From Chlorobium sp. (GTDB lineage Bacteria > Bacteroidota > Chlorobiia > Chlorobiales > Chlorobiaceae): 64,000 bases of DNA. This document shows positions 1 to 8,787 of the stretch, piece after piece. Position numbers and translations under genes: made by a program. The stretch's first letter is position 1. Every line of letters starts with the position of its first letter. Under the pieces are notes generated by a model, which did no database searches, had not been told where the DNA came from, and saw nothing but the letters and a program-made list of their open reading frames with translations. The stretch covers positions 62,001 through 126,000 of the forward strand of contig JANQHQ010000030.1 in assembly GCA_028282595.1 (NCBI GenBank), read 5' to 3'.

Positions 1-207
1 TTTCTTGCGGTTTATGACAGATACCGTTTGTTCAAGCGTCTGGGCGCCCCCTACGGGTTTTTGGCCGCAGCCATCGCGTTGACGCTTTTTGTCCCGTTTC
101 TGCTGTTCATGTATTCGGACAATATCCTGAAGTACACGATTTTTTTCCCGAACATGTTCTTCGCTGTCATGGGGATTGTTTTTGCAAAAAAGGAAAACGT
201 GTTTTAG
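1..207 (+). CDS. O-antigen ligase/polymerase-like membrane protein, C-terminal fragment
   Basis: Frame 1 is open from the window edge to a TAG at 205-207 and gives the last 68 residues of a protein that begins outside the window. The visible part holds one hydrophobic segment (roughly residues 20-38, GFLAAAIALTLFVPFLLFMY), then a loop with YSDNILKY and a second hydrophobic stretch ending in a short basic tail (FAKKENVF). A terminal 'SDN' loop followed by a last membrane helix is typical of Wzy/WaaL-type O-antigen ligase proteins. The position directly upstream of glycosyltransferases in a polysaccharide locus supports this. The assignment rests on a short tail only. The next gene starts 8 bases after the stop, so the two are probably cotranscribed. 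Confidence 0.5.
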   Translation, partial: FLAVYDRYRLFKRLGAPYGFLAAAIALTLFVPFLLFMYSDNILKYTIFFPNMFFAVMGIVFAKKENVF

Positions 208-215
208 AGCGATCC

Positions 216-1148
216 ATGAAAATATCGGCAATCGTTCCTCTCTACAACAAAAGGGACACCATAGAAAAAGCGATAGATTCGATAACCGGTCAGGCCCTGA
301 AGCCTGTCGAGATCATCGTTGTCAACGACGGTTCGACCGATGGTTCCGAAAGCGTCGTGGAGGCGATGGGTGTAGAGGAGCTTCGGCTGGTTACCCAGGA
401 GAACGCGGGAGTGTCGGCGGCCCGTAACAGGGGGGTCCGGGAAGCGGGATGCGACTGGGTCGCGTTTCTGGACGGAGACGATGAATGGCTGCCGGGTTTT
501 CTGGCGACCATCGCGGACATGCATGAAAAGTTTCCCGGTTTCGATCTGTACGCGACATCGTATCTTTCGGGTGACCATCTCGGAAACAGGAGCGAGATAC
601 CGCTCGAGCGTATTCCCTTTGCGGGGGATTGCGGAATTCTGGACAACTACTTTGAAGTGGCTTCGTATTCCGCTCCTCCCATATGGTCGTCCGCGCTCTG
701 CATAAGAAAAGAGGCCCTTCTGGCGATCGGGGGCTTTCCCGGCGGCGTCAGGGCCGGAGAGGATCTGATGACCTGGGCGCGGCTCGCCGCGCGGAAATTC
801 CCCGTCTACTCGCTTCAGCCCGGAGCGATTTTCTGGAAAGACAAGGCCCATACCTACGAAGACCGTCCGAAAAGAGTTCCCGACCAGGACGATCCTGTCG
901 GTAAGGCTCTCGAGGAGCTCAAGTGTGACGCCGGTATGACCACCCCGTTCATCGACCGTTACATTGCGTTGTGGCACAAGATGCGGGCTTCGGTCTATCT
1001 CAGGCTCGGTATGAAGAAACGGGCGTTCAAAGAGGCCCTGACCAGTCTGCGCCACGATCCTTTCAATGCAAAGGTGATGGCCTACATGCTGCTGTGCGTT
1101 CTGCCGAAGCCGTTGATCGGCAAGGTTTTCCAACGTTTCGGACAATAG
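216..1148 (+). CDS. Family 2 glycosyltransferase
   Basis: This 310-residue protein is a GT-A fold glycosyltransferase of family GT2, expected to add a sugar to a lipid-linked surface glycan on the cytoplasmic side. It opens with the family signature AIVPLYNK (residues 5-12), has the nucleotide-binding VVNDGSTD (35-42), QENAGVSAARNRG (61-73) and the metal-binding acidic motif LDGDDEW (85-91). The C-terminal third is basic and helical with no membrane segment. It starts 8 bases after the preceding O-antigen ligase-like gene and is followed within 10 bases by another glycosyltransferase, so the three form one transcription unit. The acceptor and donor cannot be read from the sequence. Confidence 0.9.
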   Translation: MKISAIVPLYNKRDTIEKAIDSITGQALKPVEIIVVNDGSTDGSESVVEAMGVEELRLVTQENAGVSAARNRGVREAGCDWVAFLDGDDEWLPGFLATIADMHEKFPGFDLYATSYLSGDHLGNRSEIPLERIPFAGDCGILDNYFEVASYSAPPIWSSALCIRKEALLAIGGFPGGVRAGEDLMTWARLAARKFPVYSLQPGAIFWKDKAHTYEDRPKRVPDQDDPVGKALEELKCDAGMTTPFIDRYIALWHKMRASVYLRLGMKKRAFKEALTSLRHDPFNAKVMAYMLLCVLPKPLIGKVFQRFGQ

Positions 1149-1156
1149 CTTCCGCC

Positions 1157-2371
1157 ATGGTGAGAAAAGTTGCGATAGCTCATACCGATTTCAGGCTCTA
1201 CTGGCCGTCGAGGCTGTCGGCGTTGCATCGCTGTCTCGGCGAAAGCGGGATCGAGCTTTCGGTAATTGAAATATCGGGGAAGGGATCTCCCTACAGTTTC
1301 GATACGTCGGAACGCAGGGCCGGTCCGCAATGGCGGCAGTTGTTCGAGGACCGGCCGATCGAGGACATAGGGCCGGGGGAAGCCTTTGCCGCGGTTCTGA
1401 AGCGGCTCGAGGAGATTCAGCCCGACCTCGTTCTTTCAGGGGCGATAGCTTTTCCGTCCGGCGCCGCCGCGGTGCACTGGGGCATCGCGCGCAAAAGGCC
1501 CGTCGTGGTTTTCGACAACGCCAGGATCGAGGATGTTCCGAGGTCGCGGCTGGTTGACTGGGTAAAGCGGCAGGTCTACAGCCATGTCGACGCCATGGTC
1601 ATTCCGGCCCCTTCCCACCGAGCGTCCTTCGAATATTTCGGTTTTGCGCCGCCGCAGCTCTTTTTCGGCATCAACTGCATCGACAACGCCTTTTTCTCCC
1701 GGCCGGAGCCGTGCGAACGTCCTGCCGTGCCCGGTATGTCCGACGGAGAGCGGTATTTTCTCGCAGTCGGACGTCAGGTTGAAAAAAAGAACTGGTCGCT
1801 TCTCCTCGATGCGTTCAGGGCGGTCGCGGATAATCCCGCGCTCGGAGGATGGCACCTGCTGTTCATCGGCGACGGGCCGGATCGCGAAAAGCTCGTTTCA
1901 GGCGCCGGGGAACTCGCCGGCCGGCGCGTGCATTTCCTTCCTTTCAAGAACCAGCAGGAACTGGTCGGCTATTACAGGAACGCCGGAGCCCTGGTGCTTC
2001 CGAGCGTGTACGGAGAAACCTGGGGTCTGGTTGTCAACGAGGCCATGGCCGCGGGGCTGCCGGTGCTCGTGAGCAAAAAATGCGGTTGCTCCGAAACGCT
2101 TGTCCATGACGGGATCAACGGCTATCTCCTCGATCCCGACGAGCGCGCGTCGATCGAGTCGGCTCTTGTGCGCTGTGCGGCGTTCGATCCGGAGAAGCGT
2201 GCGGCAATGGGAGAGGCCTCGCGCCAGATTATTTCGGAGTGGGGGCTCGAACGTTTCTGCGGGGGCGTGCTCGACGCGATTTCCTACGCGGAGTCGAGGG
2301 ATAAAAGGAACGGCAGCCTTGCCGGGAAGATCGTCAGCTCGTTCTGGAAAGGGAGATATCGGCCGACATGA
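1157..2371 (+). CDS. Family 4 glycosyltransferase
   Basis: This is a 404-residue GT-B fold transferase of the GT4 family. The start at 1157 (MVRKVAIAHTDFRLYW) is chosen because the open frame upstream lies inside the preceding gene and is not glycosyltransferase-like. The C-terminal Rossmann half carries the usual donor-binding marks: AVGRQVEKKNW, FIGDGPDREKL, and the EX7E motif in GETWGLVVNEAMAAGLPV, followed by GCSETLVHDGINGYL. The N-terminal half, which would recognise the acceptor, is less conserved. The next glycosyltransferase starts 1 base after its stop (TGA at 2369-2371, ATG at 2373), which indicates tight translational coupling in the polysaccharide operon. Substrates are unknown. 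Confidence 0.88.
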   Translation: MVRKVAIAHTDFRLYWPSRLSALHRCLGESGIELSVIEISGKGSPYSFDTSERRAGPQWRQLFEDRPIEDIGPGEAFAAVLKRLEEIQPDLVLSGAIAFPSGAAAVHWGIARKRPVVVFDNARIEDVPRSRLVDWVKRQVYSHVDAMVIPAPSHRASFEYFGFAPPQLFFGINCIDNAFFSRPEPCERPAVPGMSDGERYFLAVGRQVEKKNWSLLLDAFRAVADNPALGGWHLLFIGDGPDREKLVSGAGELAGRRVHFLPFKNQQELVGYYRNAGALVLPSVYGETWGLVVNEAMAAGLPVLVSKKCGCSETLVHDGINGYLLDPDERASIESALVRCAAFDPEKRAAMGEASRQIISEWGLERFCGGVLDAISYAESRDKRNGSLAGKIVSSFWKGRYRPT

Positions 2372-2372
2372 C

Positions 2373-3545
2373 ATGAAGATTTTGCAATTGCACAATCACT
2401 ACGGTAGCAATTCAGGGGAATCTACCGTTCTGGATCTGCACAAGAAAATGCTGGAAAGGATGGGCCATGAGGTTATCCAGTATAGCAGAAGCAGTGTCGA
2501 GCTTGAAACGATGCGGTTCGGGAAAACAAGGGCTTTTTTTTCGGGGCTCTACAACCCTGCATCGATGAGGGGGCTGCGTAAGCTTCTGAACCGGAACAGA
2601 CCGGATGTTGTTCACGTACACAACCTGTATCCTTTTGTTTCACCATCCGTGCTGCCGGTGATAAAGAATGCGGCGGTCCCGATCGTGATGACCGTCCACA
2701 ACTATCGTCTCGTTTGTCCGAATGGTTTATTTTACAATCGCAACGGAGTCTGTGAAGCCTGCGCGGGTGGCCGGGAGTGGAATTGTGTCCTGAACAATTG
2801 CGAAGAGTCTCTTCCCAAGAGCCTTGGATACGCGGTTCGAAATGCCTGGGCAAGGGTGAGAGGCTATTATGCAAGGAATGTCGATGCTTTTCTCTGTCTG
2901 ACTGATTTTCAGATGTCCAAGCTTGTTGACAACGGGATTCCAGCCGAAAAATGCCATATTCTTCCCAATTTTATGGGTGAGGAGAGTGCCGGGGCGAATG
3001 AGCGGCGCTTCTCCGAAGGCAGGCCGGTCTTTTTATTTATAGGCCGGCTGAATTACCAGAAAGGCGTGGACGTCCTGCTCGAGGCTGCTCGCAGATGTTC
3101 AGGAATTTCTTTCCGGCTGGCAGGATCGGTCGATACATCTTTTCTGGATACAGAGGCTCTGCCTGACAATGTGAAGTGGTTGGGAGTTATCGGGGAAGAG
3201 GAAAAAAAGCAAGCTCTCGGAAGCGCCCGGGCGCTGCTTTTCACAAGCCGTTCTTATGAGGGATTTCCCATGGTCTTTCTCGAAGCGATGCAGCAGAATC
3301 TGATGGTTATTGCTCCGGATTTCGCCGGGTATCCCGAAATCATCCGTGACGGGACCAACGGTCTGTTGTTCAGGCAGGGGGATGTGGCGGATCTCGAGGC
3401 TGTGATCACTTCGATAGCAAATGACGATCAAAGAGCCGAAACATACGGAAGACATGGCTATGAGATTTTCATGAACGAGTACAGCTGCGAGGTCTGGTAC
3501 AGAGAGTATATGGCGATAGTATCGCAAATCGCCCGAACAAGTTGA
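2373..3545 (+). CDS. Family 4 glycosyltransferase with Cys-rich insertion
   Basis: This 390-residue GT4 protein starts at MKILQLHNHYGSNSGES; the longer open frame upstream is a shadow of the previous gene. The N-terminal domain has the common HVHNLYPF and TVHNYRLVCPNGLFY segments, then a short cysteine-rich stretch (GVCEACAGGREWNCVLNNC) seen in many relatives of this subgroup. The donor half has FIGRLNYQKGVDVLLEA and the EX7E motif in YEGFPMVFLEAM. It begins 1 base after the upstream glycosyltransferase and ends 38 bases before rfbF. It likely adds one residue of the O-chain or exopolysaccharide repeat; its specificity is not predictable. Confidence 0.88.
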   Translation: MKILQLHNHYGSNSGESTVLDLHKKMLERMGHEVIQYSRSSVELETMRFGKTRAFFSGLYNPASMRGLRKLLNRNRPDVVHVHNLYPFVSPSVLPVIKNAAVPIVMTVHNYRLVCPNGLFYNRNGVCEACAGGREWNCVLNNCEESLPKSLGYAVRNAWARVRGYYARNVDAFLCLTDFQMSKLVDNGIPAEKCHILPNFMGEESAGANERRFSEGRPVFLFIGRLNYQKGVDVLLEAARRCSGISFRLAGSVDTSFLDTEALPDNVKWLGVIGEEEKKQALGSARALLFTSRSYEGFPMVFLEAMQQNLMVIAPDFAGYPEIIRDGTNGLLFRQGDVADLEAVITSIANDDQRAETYGRHGYEIFMNEYSCEVWYREYMAIVSQIARTS

Positions 3546-3583
3546 CCATAAATTCAATCCGATCAAGATAAAATCCAGAAACC

Positions 3584-4354
3584 ATGAAAGCTGTTATTCT
3601 CGCCGGCGGATTCGGTACCCGTATAAGTGAAGAATCCCACCTCAAGCCGAAACCTATGATTGAAATAGGCGGGAGGCCGATTTTATGGCATATAATGAAA
3701 ATATACTCCCGTTACGGGGTGAATGAGTTCGTTATCTGCCTCGGTTACAAGGGATATGTTATCAAGGAGTATTTCAAGAACTACTTCCTGCACATGTCCG
3801 ACGTGACCTTCGATATGGTTCACAACAGCATCGATGTCCACCGGAAAAAGGTGGAACCCTGGAAAGTGACGCTCATAGATACCGGTGAATCGACACAGAC
3901 CGGAGGGCGCCTGAGACGCGTGGCGGATTATCTCGACCCTCAGGAGCCGTTTTTCTTTACCTATGGCGACGGAGTCGCCGATATCGATATCGGCGCGGAA
4001 TTGCGGTTTCACGAAGGGCACAATAAACTGGCGACGGTATGCGCGGTTCTGCCGCCGGGGCGATTCGGCGCATTGACGTGCGACGGAACGGACGTGAAAG
4101 GTTTCCAGGAAAAGCCTCTCGGAGACGGAACCGCTATCAACGGAGGTTTTTTTGTGCTCCAGCCGGGGGTTATCGACTATATCGACAGTGACGACACCTC
4201 ATGGGAGCATGAATCGTTAAAGAAGCTTGCAAAGGACGGCCAGCTTTCAGCGTACGAGCACGGCGGGTTCTGGCATCCGATGGATACGCTTCGCGACAAG
4301 AACCACCTGGAGTCGTTGTGGGAGAAAGGTCAGGCTCCATGGAAAGTCTGGTAG
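3584..4354 (+). CDS. rfbF: Glucose-1-phosphate cytidylyltransferase
   Basis: This 256-residue enzyme makes CDP-D-glucose from CTP and glucose 1-phosphate, the entry step to CDP-linked deoxy and branched sugars. The nucleotide-binding signature LAGGFGTRISEESHLKPKPMIEIGG is at residues 6-30, where the RISEES stretch separates RfbF from thymidylyl- and guanylyltransferases. YGDGVADIDI carries the catalytic aspartates, and NGGFFVLQPG and FWHPMDTLRDK are family segments. Length and sequence fit the family end to end. The next four genes appear to use its product, yet neither RfbG (CDP-glucose 4,6-dehydratase) nor RfbH is in the window, so the final sugar is uncertain. Confidence 0.93.
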   Translation: MKAVILAGGFGTRISEESHLKPKPMIEIGGRPILWHIMKIYSRYGVNEFVICLGYKGYVIKEYFKNYFLHMSDVTFDMVHNSIDVHRKKVEPWKVTLIDTGESTQTGGRLRRVADYLDPQEPFFFTYGDGVADIDIGAELRFHEGHNKLATVCAVLPPGRFGALTCDGTDVKGFQEKPLGDGTAINGGFFVLQPGVIDYIDSDDTSWEHESLKKLAKDGQLSAYEHGGFWHPMDTLRDKNHLESLWEKGQAPWKVW

Positions 4355-4385
4355 AGAGTAACCGTTGTAAACCGGGAAATGATAT

Positions 4386-5585
4386 ATGCAGACATGTGAT
4401 TTTTTTGTCATAGGCGCAGGGGTGGTCGGCATTAACGTCGCGCGCGAGCTGGCGGAGCGTTTTCCCGGCGCAAGTATCGTTCTGATCGAAAAGGAGACGG
4501 ACGCGGCGCTTCATGCGAGTGGGCGCAACAGCGGCGTGCTGCATGCGGGGTTCTACTATACCGAGGACAGTCTGAAAGCAAGATTTTCCCGGGACGGAAA
4601 CAGCGCCCTGACGGAATATTGCGACAGAAACGGTCTTCCGATCAGAAAGTGCGGCAAGCTCGTCGTCGCACAGACGCCGAACGAGGTTCCCTCGCTGGAG
4701 ATATTGATGAAGCGGGCTGCCAACAACGGTGTGAAGCTCGAGAAGATCACGGAAGACGAGGCAAGAAAGATCGAGCCGAAAGTCAGGACGACCGGCTACG
4801 CGCTGTTTTCGCCGACAACGTCGTCCGTAGACCCGGCAACGGTTGTCGAACACATGAAGCGCGACGCGCTTGCCGCCGGGGTCGACTGCCGTTTCGGGGT
4901 TAAATACCTCGGACGTTCAGCCGACGGTATCGAGACCGCTGAAGGACGGTTTTCCGCCGGTTACACGGTAAACGCGGCCGGCCTGTACGCGGATAAGATC
5001 GCACAGGATTTCGGGTTTTCCGGTGATTACTACCTGCTGCCTTTCAAGGGCCTGTATCTCTATTCGACCCATCCGAAAGGGTCTCTGGCGACCAATATCT
5101 ATCCTGTGCCCAACCTGTCCAATCCCTTTCTCGGGGTTCATTTCACGGTTGCCGTCGACGGCGCCATCAAGATAGGCCCTACGGCGATTCCGGCTTTCTG
5201 GCGTGAGCAGTACCGGGGGATGGATAACTTTGTTTTTTCCGAATTTTCGGAGACGTTTCGGCGGCAGGCGGGGCTGTTTTTCAATGCAGGATTTGATTTT
5301 CACCGCCTTGCCTACGAAGAGATCAGGAAATACCACAAGCCTCATATGATCAGGCAGTCGTTTCTTCTGGCGAACGGGTTTGACCGGCACTCGTTCGGAA
5401 AGTGGGGCAGGGCCGGCATAAGGGCTCAGCTGGTAAAAAAGAGCGACAATTCCCTCGAAATGGATTTTGTCCTTGAAGGAGATGACCGGTCGATGCATAT
5501 TCTCAATGCGGTATCTCCTGCGTTTACCTGCTCGATTCCCTTTTCGAAGTTTGTCGTAGACCGTATCGAATCATCAGTGAACTAA
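4386..5585 (+). CDS. L-2-hydroxyglutarate oxidase-like FAD oxidoreductase
   Basis: This 399-residue flavoprotein belongs to the DAO/LhgO family. The FAD-binding GAGVVGINVARELAERFPG is at the N-terminus, followed by the family hallmark LIEKETDAALHASGRNSGVLHAGFYY and, at the C-terminus, a run of conserved segments (FDRHSFGKWGRAGIRAQLV). In other bacteria LhgO oxidises L-2-hydroxyglutarate and passes electrons to quinone. Here it sits 31 bases after rfbF and 10 bases before an SDR gene, so it more likely oxidises a hydroxy-acid or hydroxyl on a CDP-sugar intermediate, or a substituent attached to the glycan. That reassignment is inference from position; the sequence alone supports the family. 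Confidence 0.8.
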   Translation: MQTCDFFVIGAGVVGINVARELAERFPGASIVLIEKETDAALHASGRNSGVLHAGFYYTEDSLKARFSRDGNSALTEYCDRNGLPIRKCGKLVVAQTPNEVPSLEILMKRAANNGVKLEKITEDEARKIEPKVRTTGYALFSPTTSSVDPATVVEHMKRDALAAGVDCRFGVKYLGRSADGIETAEGRFSAGYTVNAAGLYADKIAQDFGFSGDYYLLPFKGLYLYSTHPKGSLATNIYPVPNLSNPFLGVHFTVAVDGAIKIGPTAIPAFWREQYRGMDNFVFSEFSETFRRQAGLFFNAGFDFHRLAYEEIRKYHKPHMIRQSFLLANGFDRHSFGKWGRAGIRAQLVKKSDNSLEMDFVLEGDDRSMHILNAVSPAFTCSIPFSKFVVDRIESSVN

Positions 5586-5595
5586 AGGGGGGGAT

Positions 5596-6672
5596 ATGAA
5601 AGTACTCGTTACCGGCAATACAGGCTATATCGGACCTGTTCTGGCAAAGTATCTGAGAACGTCGAGGCCCGGCATCGAGCTCGCCGGGTATGACAACGGA
5701 TACTTTGCGCACTGCCTCACAAATGCGGAGTATCTGCCTGAATTCGACTATGACATGCAGTCCTGGGGGGATCTGCGCGCCTTTTCCCCTGAACTGCTCG
5801 ACGGTGTCGATGCGGTGGTGCATCTGGCCGCGATTTCCAACGACCCGATGGGAAAGCGTTTCGAGAAGATCACTGCGGACATTAACTACGAGGCGAGTAT
5901 AGCGATTGCGAAAGAAGCCCGGTCGAGAGGGGTGAAGGCGTTTGTTTTCGCCTCCAGTTGCAGTATGTACGGTTTCGCCGAAGGAGGGCCGAGAACGGAA
6001 AACGACGAGCTCAACCCGCTGACGGCATACGCTCGTTCGAAGGTTGCAATGGAAGAGGGGCTTGGAGCCCTTGCGGGTAGTGATTTCAAGGTGACGGCGT
6101 TGCGATTCGCCACCGCTTGCGGCATGTCCGACCGCCTGCGCCTCGACCTGGTACTGAACGATTTCGTGGCCGGGGCGGTGGCCTCCGGCAAAATTACCGT
6201 GTTAAGCGACGGTACGCCCTGGAGACCGCTGATAAACGTCAGGGACATGTCCCGCGCCATAGACTGGGCTCTTGACCGCCCGACTGAAAAGGGAGGGTCC
6301 TTTCTGGCGGTCAATGCCGGCAGCAACGAATGGAACTACCAGGTAAAGGATCTCGCCGGCGCGGTGGCCGACATCGTGCCCGGCACCGATGTCTCGATCA
6401 ACAGGAACGCGCAGCCCGACAAGCGATCGTACCGTGTCGACTTCAGCCGGTTCAGGGAACTCGCGCCGGGCCATCAGCCCCAGGTGACGCTGGAGCAGGC
6501 CATCAAGGAGTTGAAGGAGGGACTCGAGGCGATGAAGTTCAATGACCCCGATTTCCGGGATTCGAAATTTATGCGCCTGAAAACGCTGGAGGGACATATC
6601 GAGTCGGGACGTCTCGATGAGGAACTGAAATGGCGGGGTTTGTCCTGGGTTTCTCCGAAAAAGCGCCGCTGA
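5596..6672 (+). CDS. NAD-dependent sugar epimerase/dehydratase (extended SDR)
   Basis: This 358-residue extended short-chain dehydrogenase has the N-terminal NAD-binding GNTGYIGPVLAKYL (residues 7-20), VVHLAAISNDP, a serine in FASSCSMYG and the catalytic Y-x3-K in LTAYARSKVAMEE. It is not RfbG: the RfbG N-terminal signature is absent. A good GGGGG-type ribosome site precedes the ATG (about 5586-5592). It probably modifies the CDP-hexose made by the rfbF product and works with the following RmlC-like and SAF-domain enzymes. Whether it is a dehydratase, epimerase or reductase cannot be decided from motifs alone. Confidence 0.82.
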   Translation: MKVLVTGNTGYIGPVLAKYLRTSRPGIELAGYDNGYFAHCLTNAEYLPEFDYDMQSWGDLRAFSPELLDGVDAVVHLAAISNDPMGKRFEKITADINYEASIAIAKEARSRGVKAFVFASSCSMYGFAEGGPRTENDELNPLTAYARSKVAMEEGLGALAGSDFKVTALRFATACGMSDRLRLDLVLNDFVAGAVASGKITVLSDGTPWRPLINVRDMSRAIDWALDRPTEKGGSFLAVNAGSNEWNYQVKDLAGAVADIVPGTDVSINRNAQPDKRSYRVDFSRFRELAPGHQPQVTLEQAIKELKEGLEAMKFNDPDFRDSKFMRLKTLEGHIESGRLDEELKWRGLSWVSPKKRR

Positions 6673-6803
6673 GACCCGTCCCGCCCCGGCGGGACGCTCG
6701 ACGTTGTTATGAATCGCACGGGCGGAGCGACGGCGCTGAATCCGTTCTCGGGGACACCGTGGCCCGGTAAGCAGGGTATCGTCTAATAATAAAAGGATTT
6801 CCC

Positions 6804-7334
6804 ATGATATTTACTGAAACAAAACTGAAAGGCGCTTTTGTCATCGAGGTGCAAAAAATCCAGGACGAACGGGGTTTTTTCGGCCGCTCGTGGTGCGCCA
6901 ACGAAATGAAGGAGCACGGACTGAATGCCGAAGTTCGCCAGGCGAACACTTCCCTGAGCAAACAGAAAGGCACGTTGAGAGGGATGCATTTCCAGCGCGA
7001 TCCCTATCAGGAAACAAAGCTCATCCGGTGCACCCACGGAAAGATCTACGACGTCATTATCGATTTGAGGCCCCGGTCGGAAACCTACAGGCAGTGGTTC
7101 GGCGTTGAACTGTCAAGGGATAACTACAAAATGCTCTACGTGCCGGAAGACTTCGCGCACGGGTTCATTACGCTCGAGGACGACAGCGAGGTCACCTATC
7201 TGGTCACCCAGTTCTACACGCCCGGCGCCGAAGGAGGGATCCGCTGGAACGATCCTCTCTTCGCTATCGACTGGCCCGCCGAGCCGGTTGTGATTTCGGA
7301 GAAAGACGGGGCACATCCTGATTACAAAGACTAA
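6804..7334 (+). CDS. RmlC-like dTDP-4-dehydrorhamnose 3,5-epimerase family protein
   Basis: This 176-residue cupin protein is of the RmlC family: FVIEVQKIQDERGFFGRSW near the N-terminus, the catalytic histidine in KGTLRGMHFQRDP, and VPEDFAHGFITLEDDSEVTYL. It differs clearly from the second RmlC at 17773-18327, which sits in the rhamnose cluster. Its place between an SDR gene and a COG4091-type dehydrogenase in the rfbF cassette suggests a 3- or 5-epimerase acting on a CDP-4-keto-hexose. The gap of 131 bases upstream is longer than others in the cassette and could hold a promoter, but I see no convincing -35/-10 pair. Confidence 0.82.
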   Translation: MIFTETKLKGAFVIEVQKIQDERGFFGRSWCANEMKEHGLNAEVRQANTSLSKQKGTLRGMHFQRDPYQETKLIRCTHGKIYDVIIDLRPRSETYRQWFGVELSRDNYKMLYVPEDFAHGFITLEDDSEVTYLVTQFYTPGAEGGIRWNDPLFAIDWPAEPVVISEKDGAHPDYKD

Positions 7335-7347
7335 AGGAAAAAACAGC

Positions 7348-8643
7348 ATGATTATTGTCGATACCGCGCTCAGGCAGAGAGAGGAGGAGGGCAACCCGAT
7401 CAGAGTGGGAATGATCGGCGCCGGTTTCATGGGCAGGGGCATAGCTCTCCAGATCCTGAATTACGTTCCCGGAATGCAGTTGGTCGCAATCGCCAACCGC
7501 AGCACGGAGGGTGCTGAAAGGGCATACCGGGAGGCAGGCGTCGAAGACAGCCGGGAGGTGAACAGCGTGAGCGATCTCGAAAACAATATCCGTTCGGGAA
7601 AGTACAGCTATACCGACAAGGCGGAATTGCTCTGTGAAGCGGACGCTGTCGATGCCCTTATCGAAGTGACGGGCACCGTAGAATATGCCGTCCGTCACGT
7701 TCTGAAGGCGATCGACCACAAAAAGCATGTGATACTGATGAACGCGGAACTCGACGGCACGCTGGGGCCGATTCTCAAGACATATGCCGATAAAGCCGGG
7801 GTCGTGTTTACCGCATCCGACGGCGATCAGCCCGGGGTCGAGGGTAATCTGTACCGGTTTGTGCGATCGATCGGCCTGAAACCGGTTCTCTGCGGGAATA
7901 TCAAGGGCCTGCACGATCCGTACAGAAATCCTACGACACAGGAGGGCTTCGCAAAAAAATGGGGACAGAATCCGTCGATGGTCACCTCGTTTGCCGACGG
8001 CACGAAAATTTCATTCGAGCAGGCTATTGTAGCCAATGCCACCGGGATGGGAGTGGGAAAAAGAGGCATGTTCGGCCCGTCCGTCGAACCGGGGACTCCG
8101 TTGAAAACGGTGGCTAACGACCTCTACCCCCGAGAGGCGCTTCTCGAGGGAGACGGCATTGTCGATTATGTCGTCGGAGCCGAGCCGGGTCCGGGTGTTT
8201 TTGTTCTCGGCACCCACGACCATCCTCAGCAGAAGCATTATCTGAACCTGTACAAGCTTGGGGAAGGCCCCTTTTATCTGTTCTATACGCCCTATCATCT
8301 CTGTCATTTCGAGGTGCCTCTTACCGTCGGCCGTGCCGTCCTTTTCAGTGATGCGGCGCTGGCACCCGCCGGAGAACCGAGGGTGGAAGTCATTGCGGCG
8401 GCTAAAACCGACCTCCGGGCCGGAAGTACTCTCGACGGACTCGGCTGCTACACGACCTACGGATTGTGTGAGAATTATTCCGTGGCCCGCGACCGGAACC
8501 TTCTTCCCATAGGTATAGCCGAAGGATGCCGGCTGAAAAGAGACATCGGAAAAGACGCCTGCATAACCTATGACGATGTCGAGCTGCCCGAGGACCGGCT
8601 CTGCGACAGGTTGAGGGAGGAGCAGGAGAAATATTTTGCGTAG
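7348..8643 (+). CDS. COG4091-type NAD(P)-dependent dehydrogenase with SAF domain
   Basis: This 431-residue protein belongs to the group annotated as predicted homoserine dehydrogenase with C-terminal SAF domain. The Rossmann signature GMIGAGFMGRGIA (about residues 20-32) is followed by ALIEVTGTVEYAVRHVLKAIDHKKHVILMNAELDGTLGP. The C-terminal ~100 residues (GRAVLFSDAALAPAG..VIAAAKTDLRAGSTLDGLGCYTTYG) form the SAF/antifreeze-like part. It is not a true biosynthetic homoserine dehydrogenase: no threonine-pathway neighbours are present. It begins 13 bases after the RmlC-like gene. Its presence in an rfbF cassette suggests a dehydrogenase step in making a branched or deoxy sugar. Exact chemistry unknown. 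Confidence 0.75.
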   Translation: MIIVDTALRQREEEGNPIRVGMIGAGFMGRGIALQILNYVPGMQLVAIANRSTEGAERAYREAGVEDSREVNSVSDLENNIRSGKYSYTDKAELLCEADAVDALIEVTGTVEYAVRHVLKAIDHKKHVILMNAELDGTLGPILKTYADKAGVVFTASDGDQPGVEGNLYRFVRSIGLKPVLCGNIKGLHDPYRNPTTQEGFAKKWGQNPSMVTSFADGTKISFEQAIVANATGMGVGKRGMFGPSVEPGTPLKTVANDLYPREALLEGDGIVDYVVGAEPGPGVFVLGTHDHPQQKHYLNLYKLGEGPFYLFYTPYHLCHFEVPLTVGRAVLFSDAALAPAGEPRVEVIAAAKTDLRAGSTLDGLGCYTTYGLCENYSVARDRNLLPIGIAEGCRLKRDIGKDACITYDDVELPEDRLCDRLREEQEKYFA

Positions 8644-8787
8644 AACCCGTAGCGGCGGCGGGCGTTCATCCGCGGATGGAGCGCGAAAATGCGGAAGTCT
8701 GTAACGCCGTAAACACGTTATCGGGAGCCAGGATGCGGCGGTCCGTGTCCCGGACGGGATGAATGTTGAACCTGTCAATAGAATGTT

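Noticed and set aside
4386..5585. The LhgO-like gene as a plain L-2-hydroxyglutarate oxidase unrelated to the locus
   Set aside because: Gaps of 31 and 10 bases to rfbF and the SDR gene make cotranscription with the sugar cassette likely, so I did not treat it as a stray metabolic gene.
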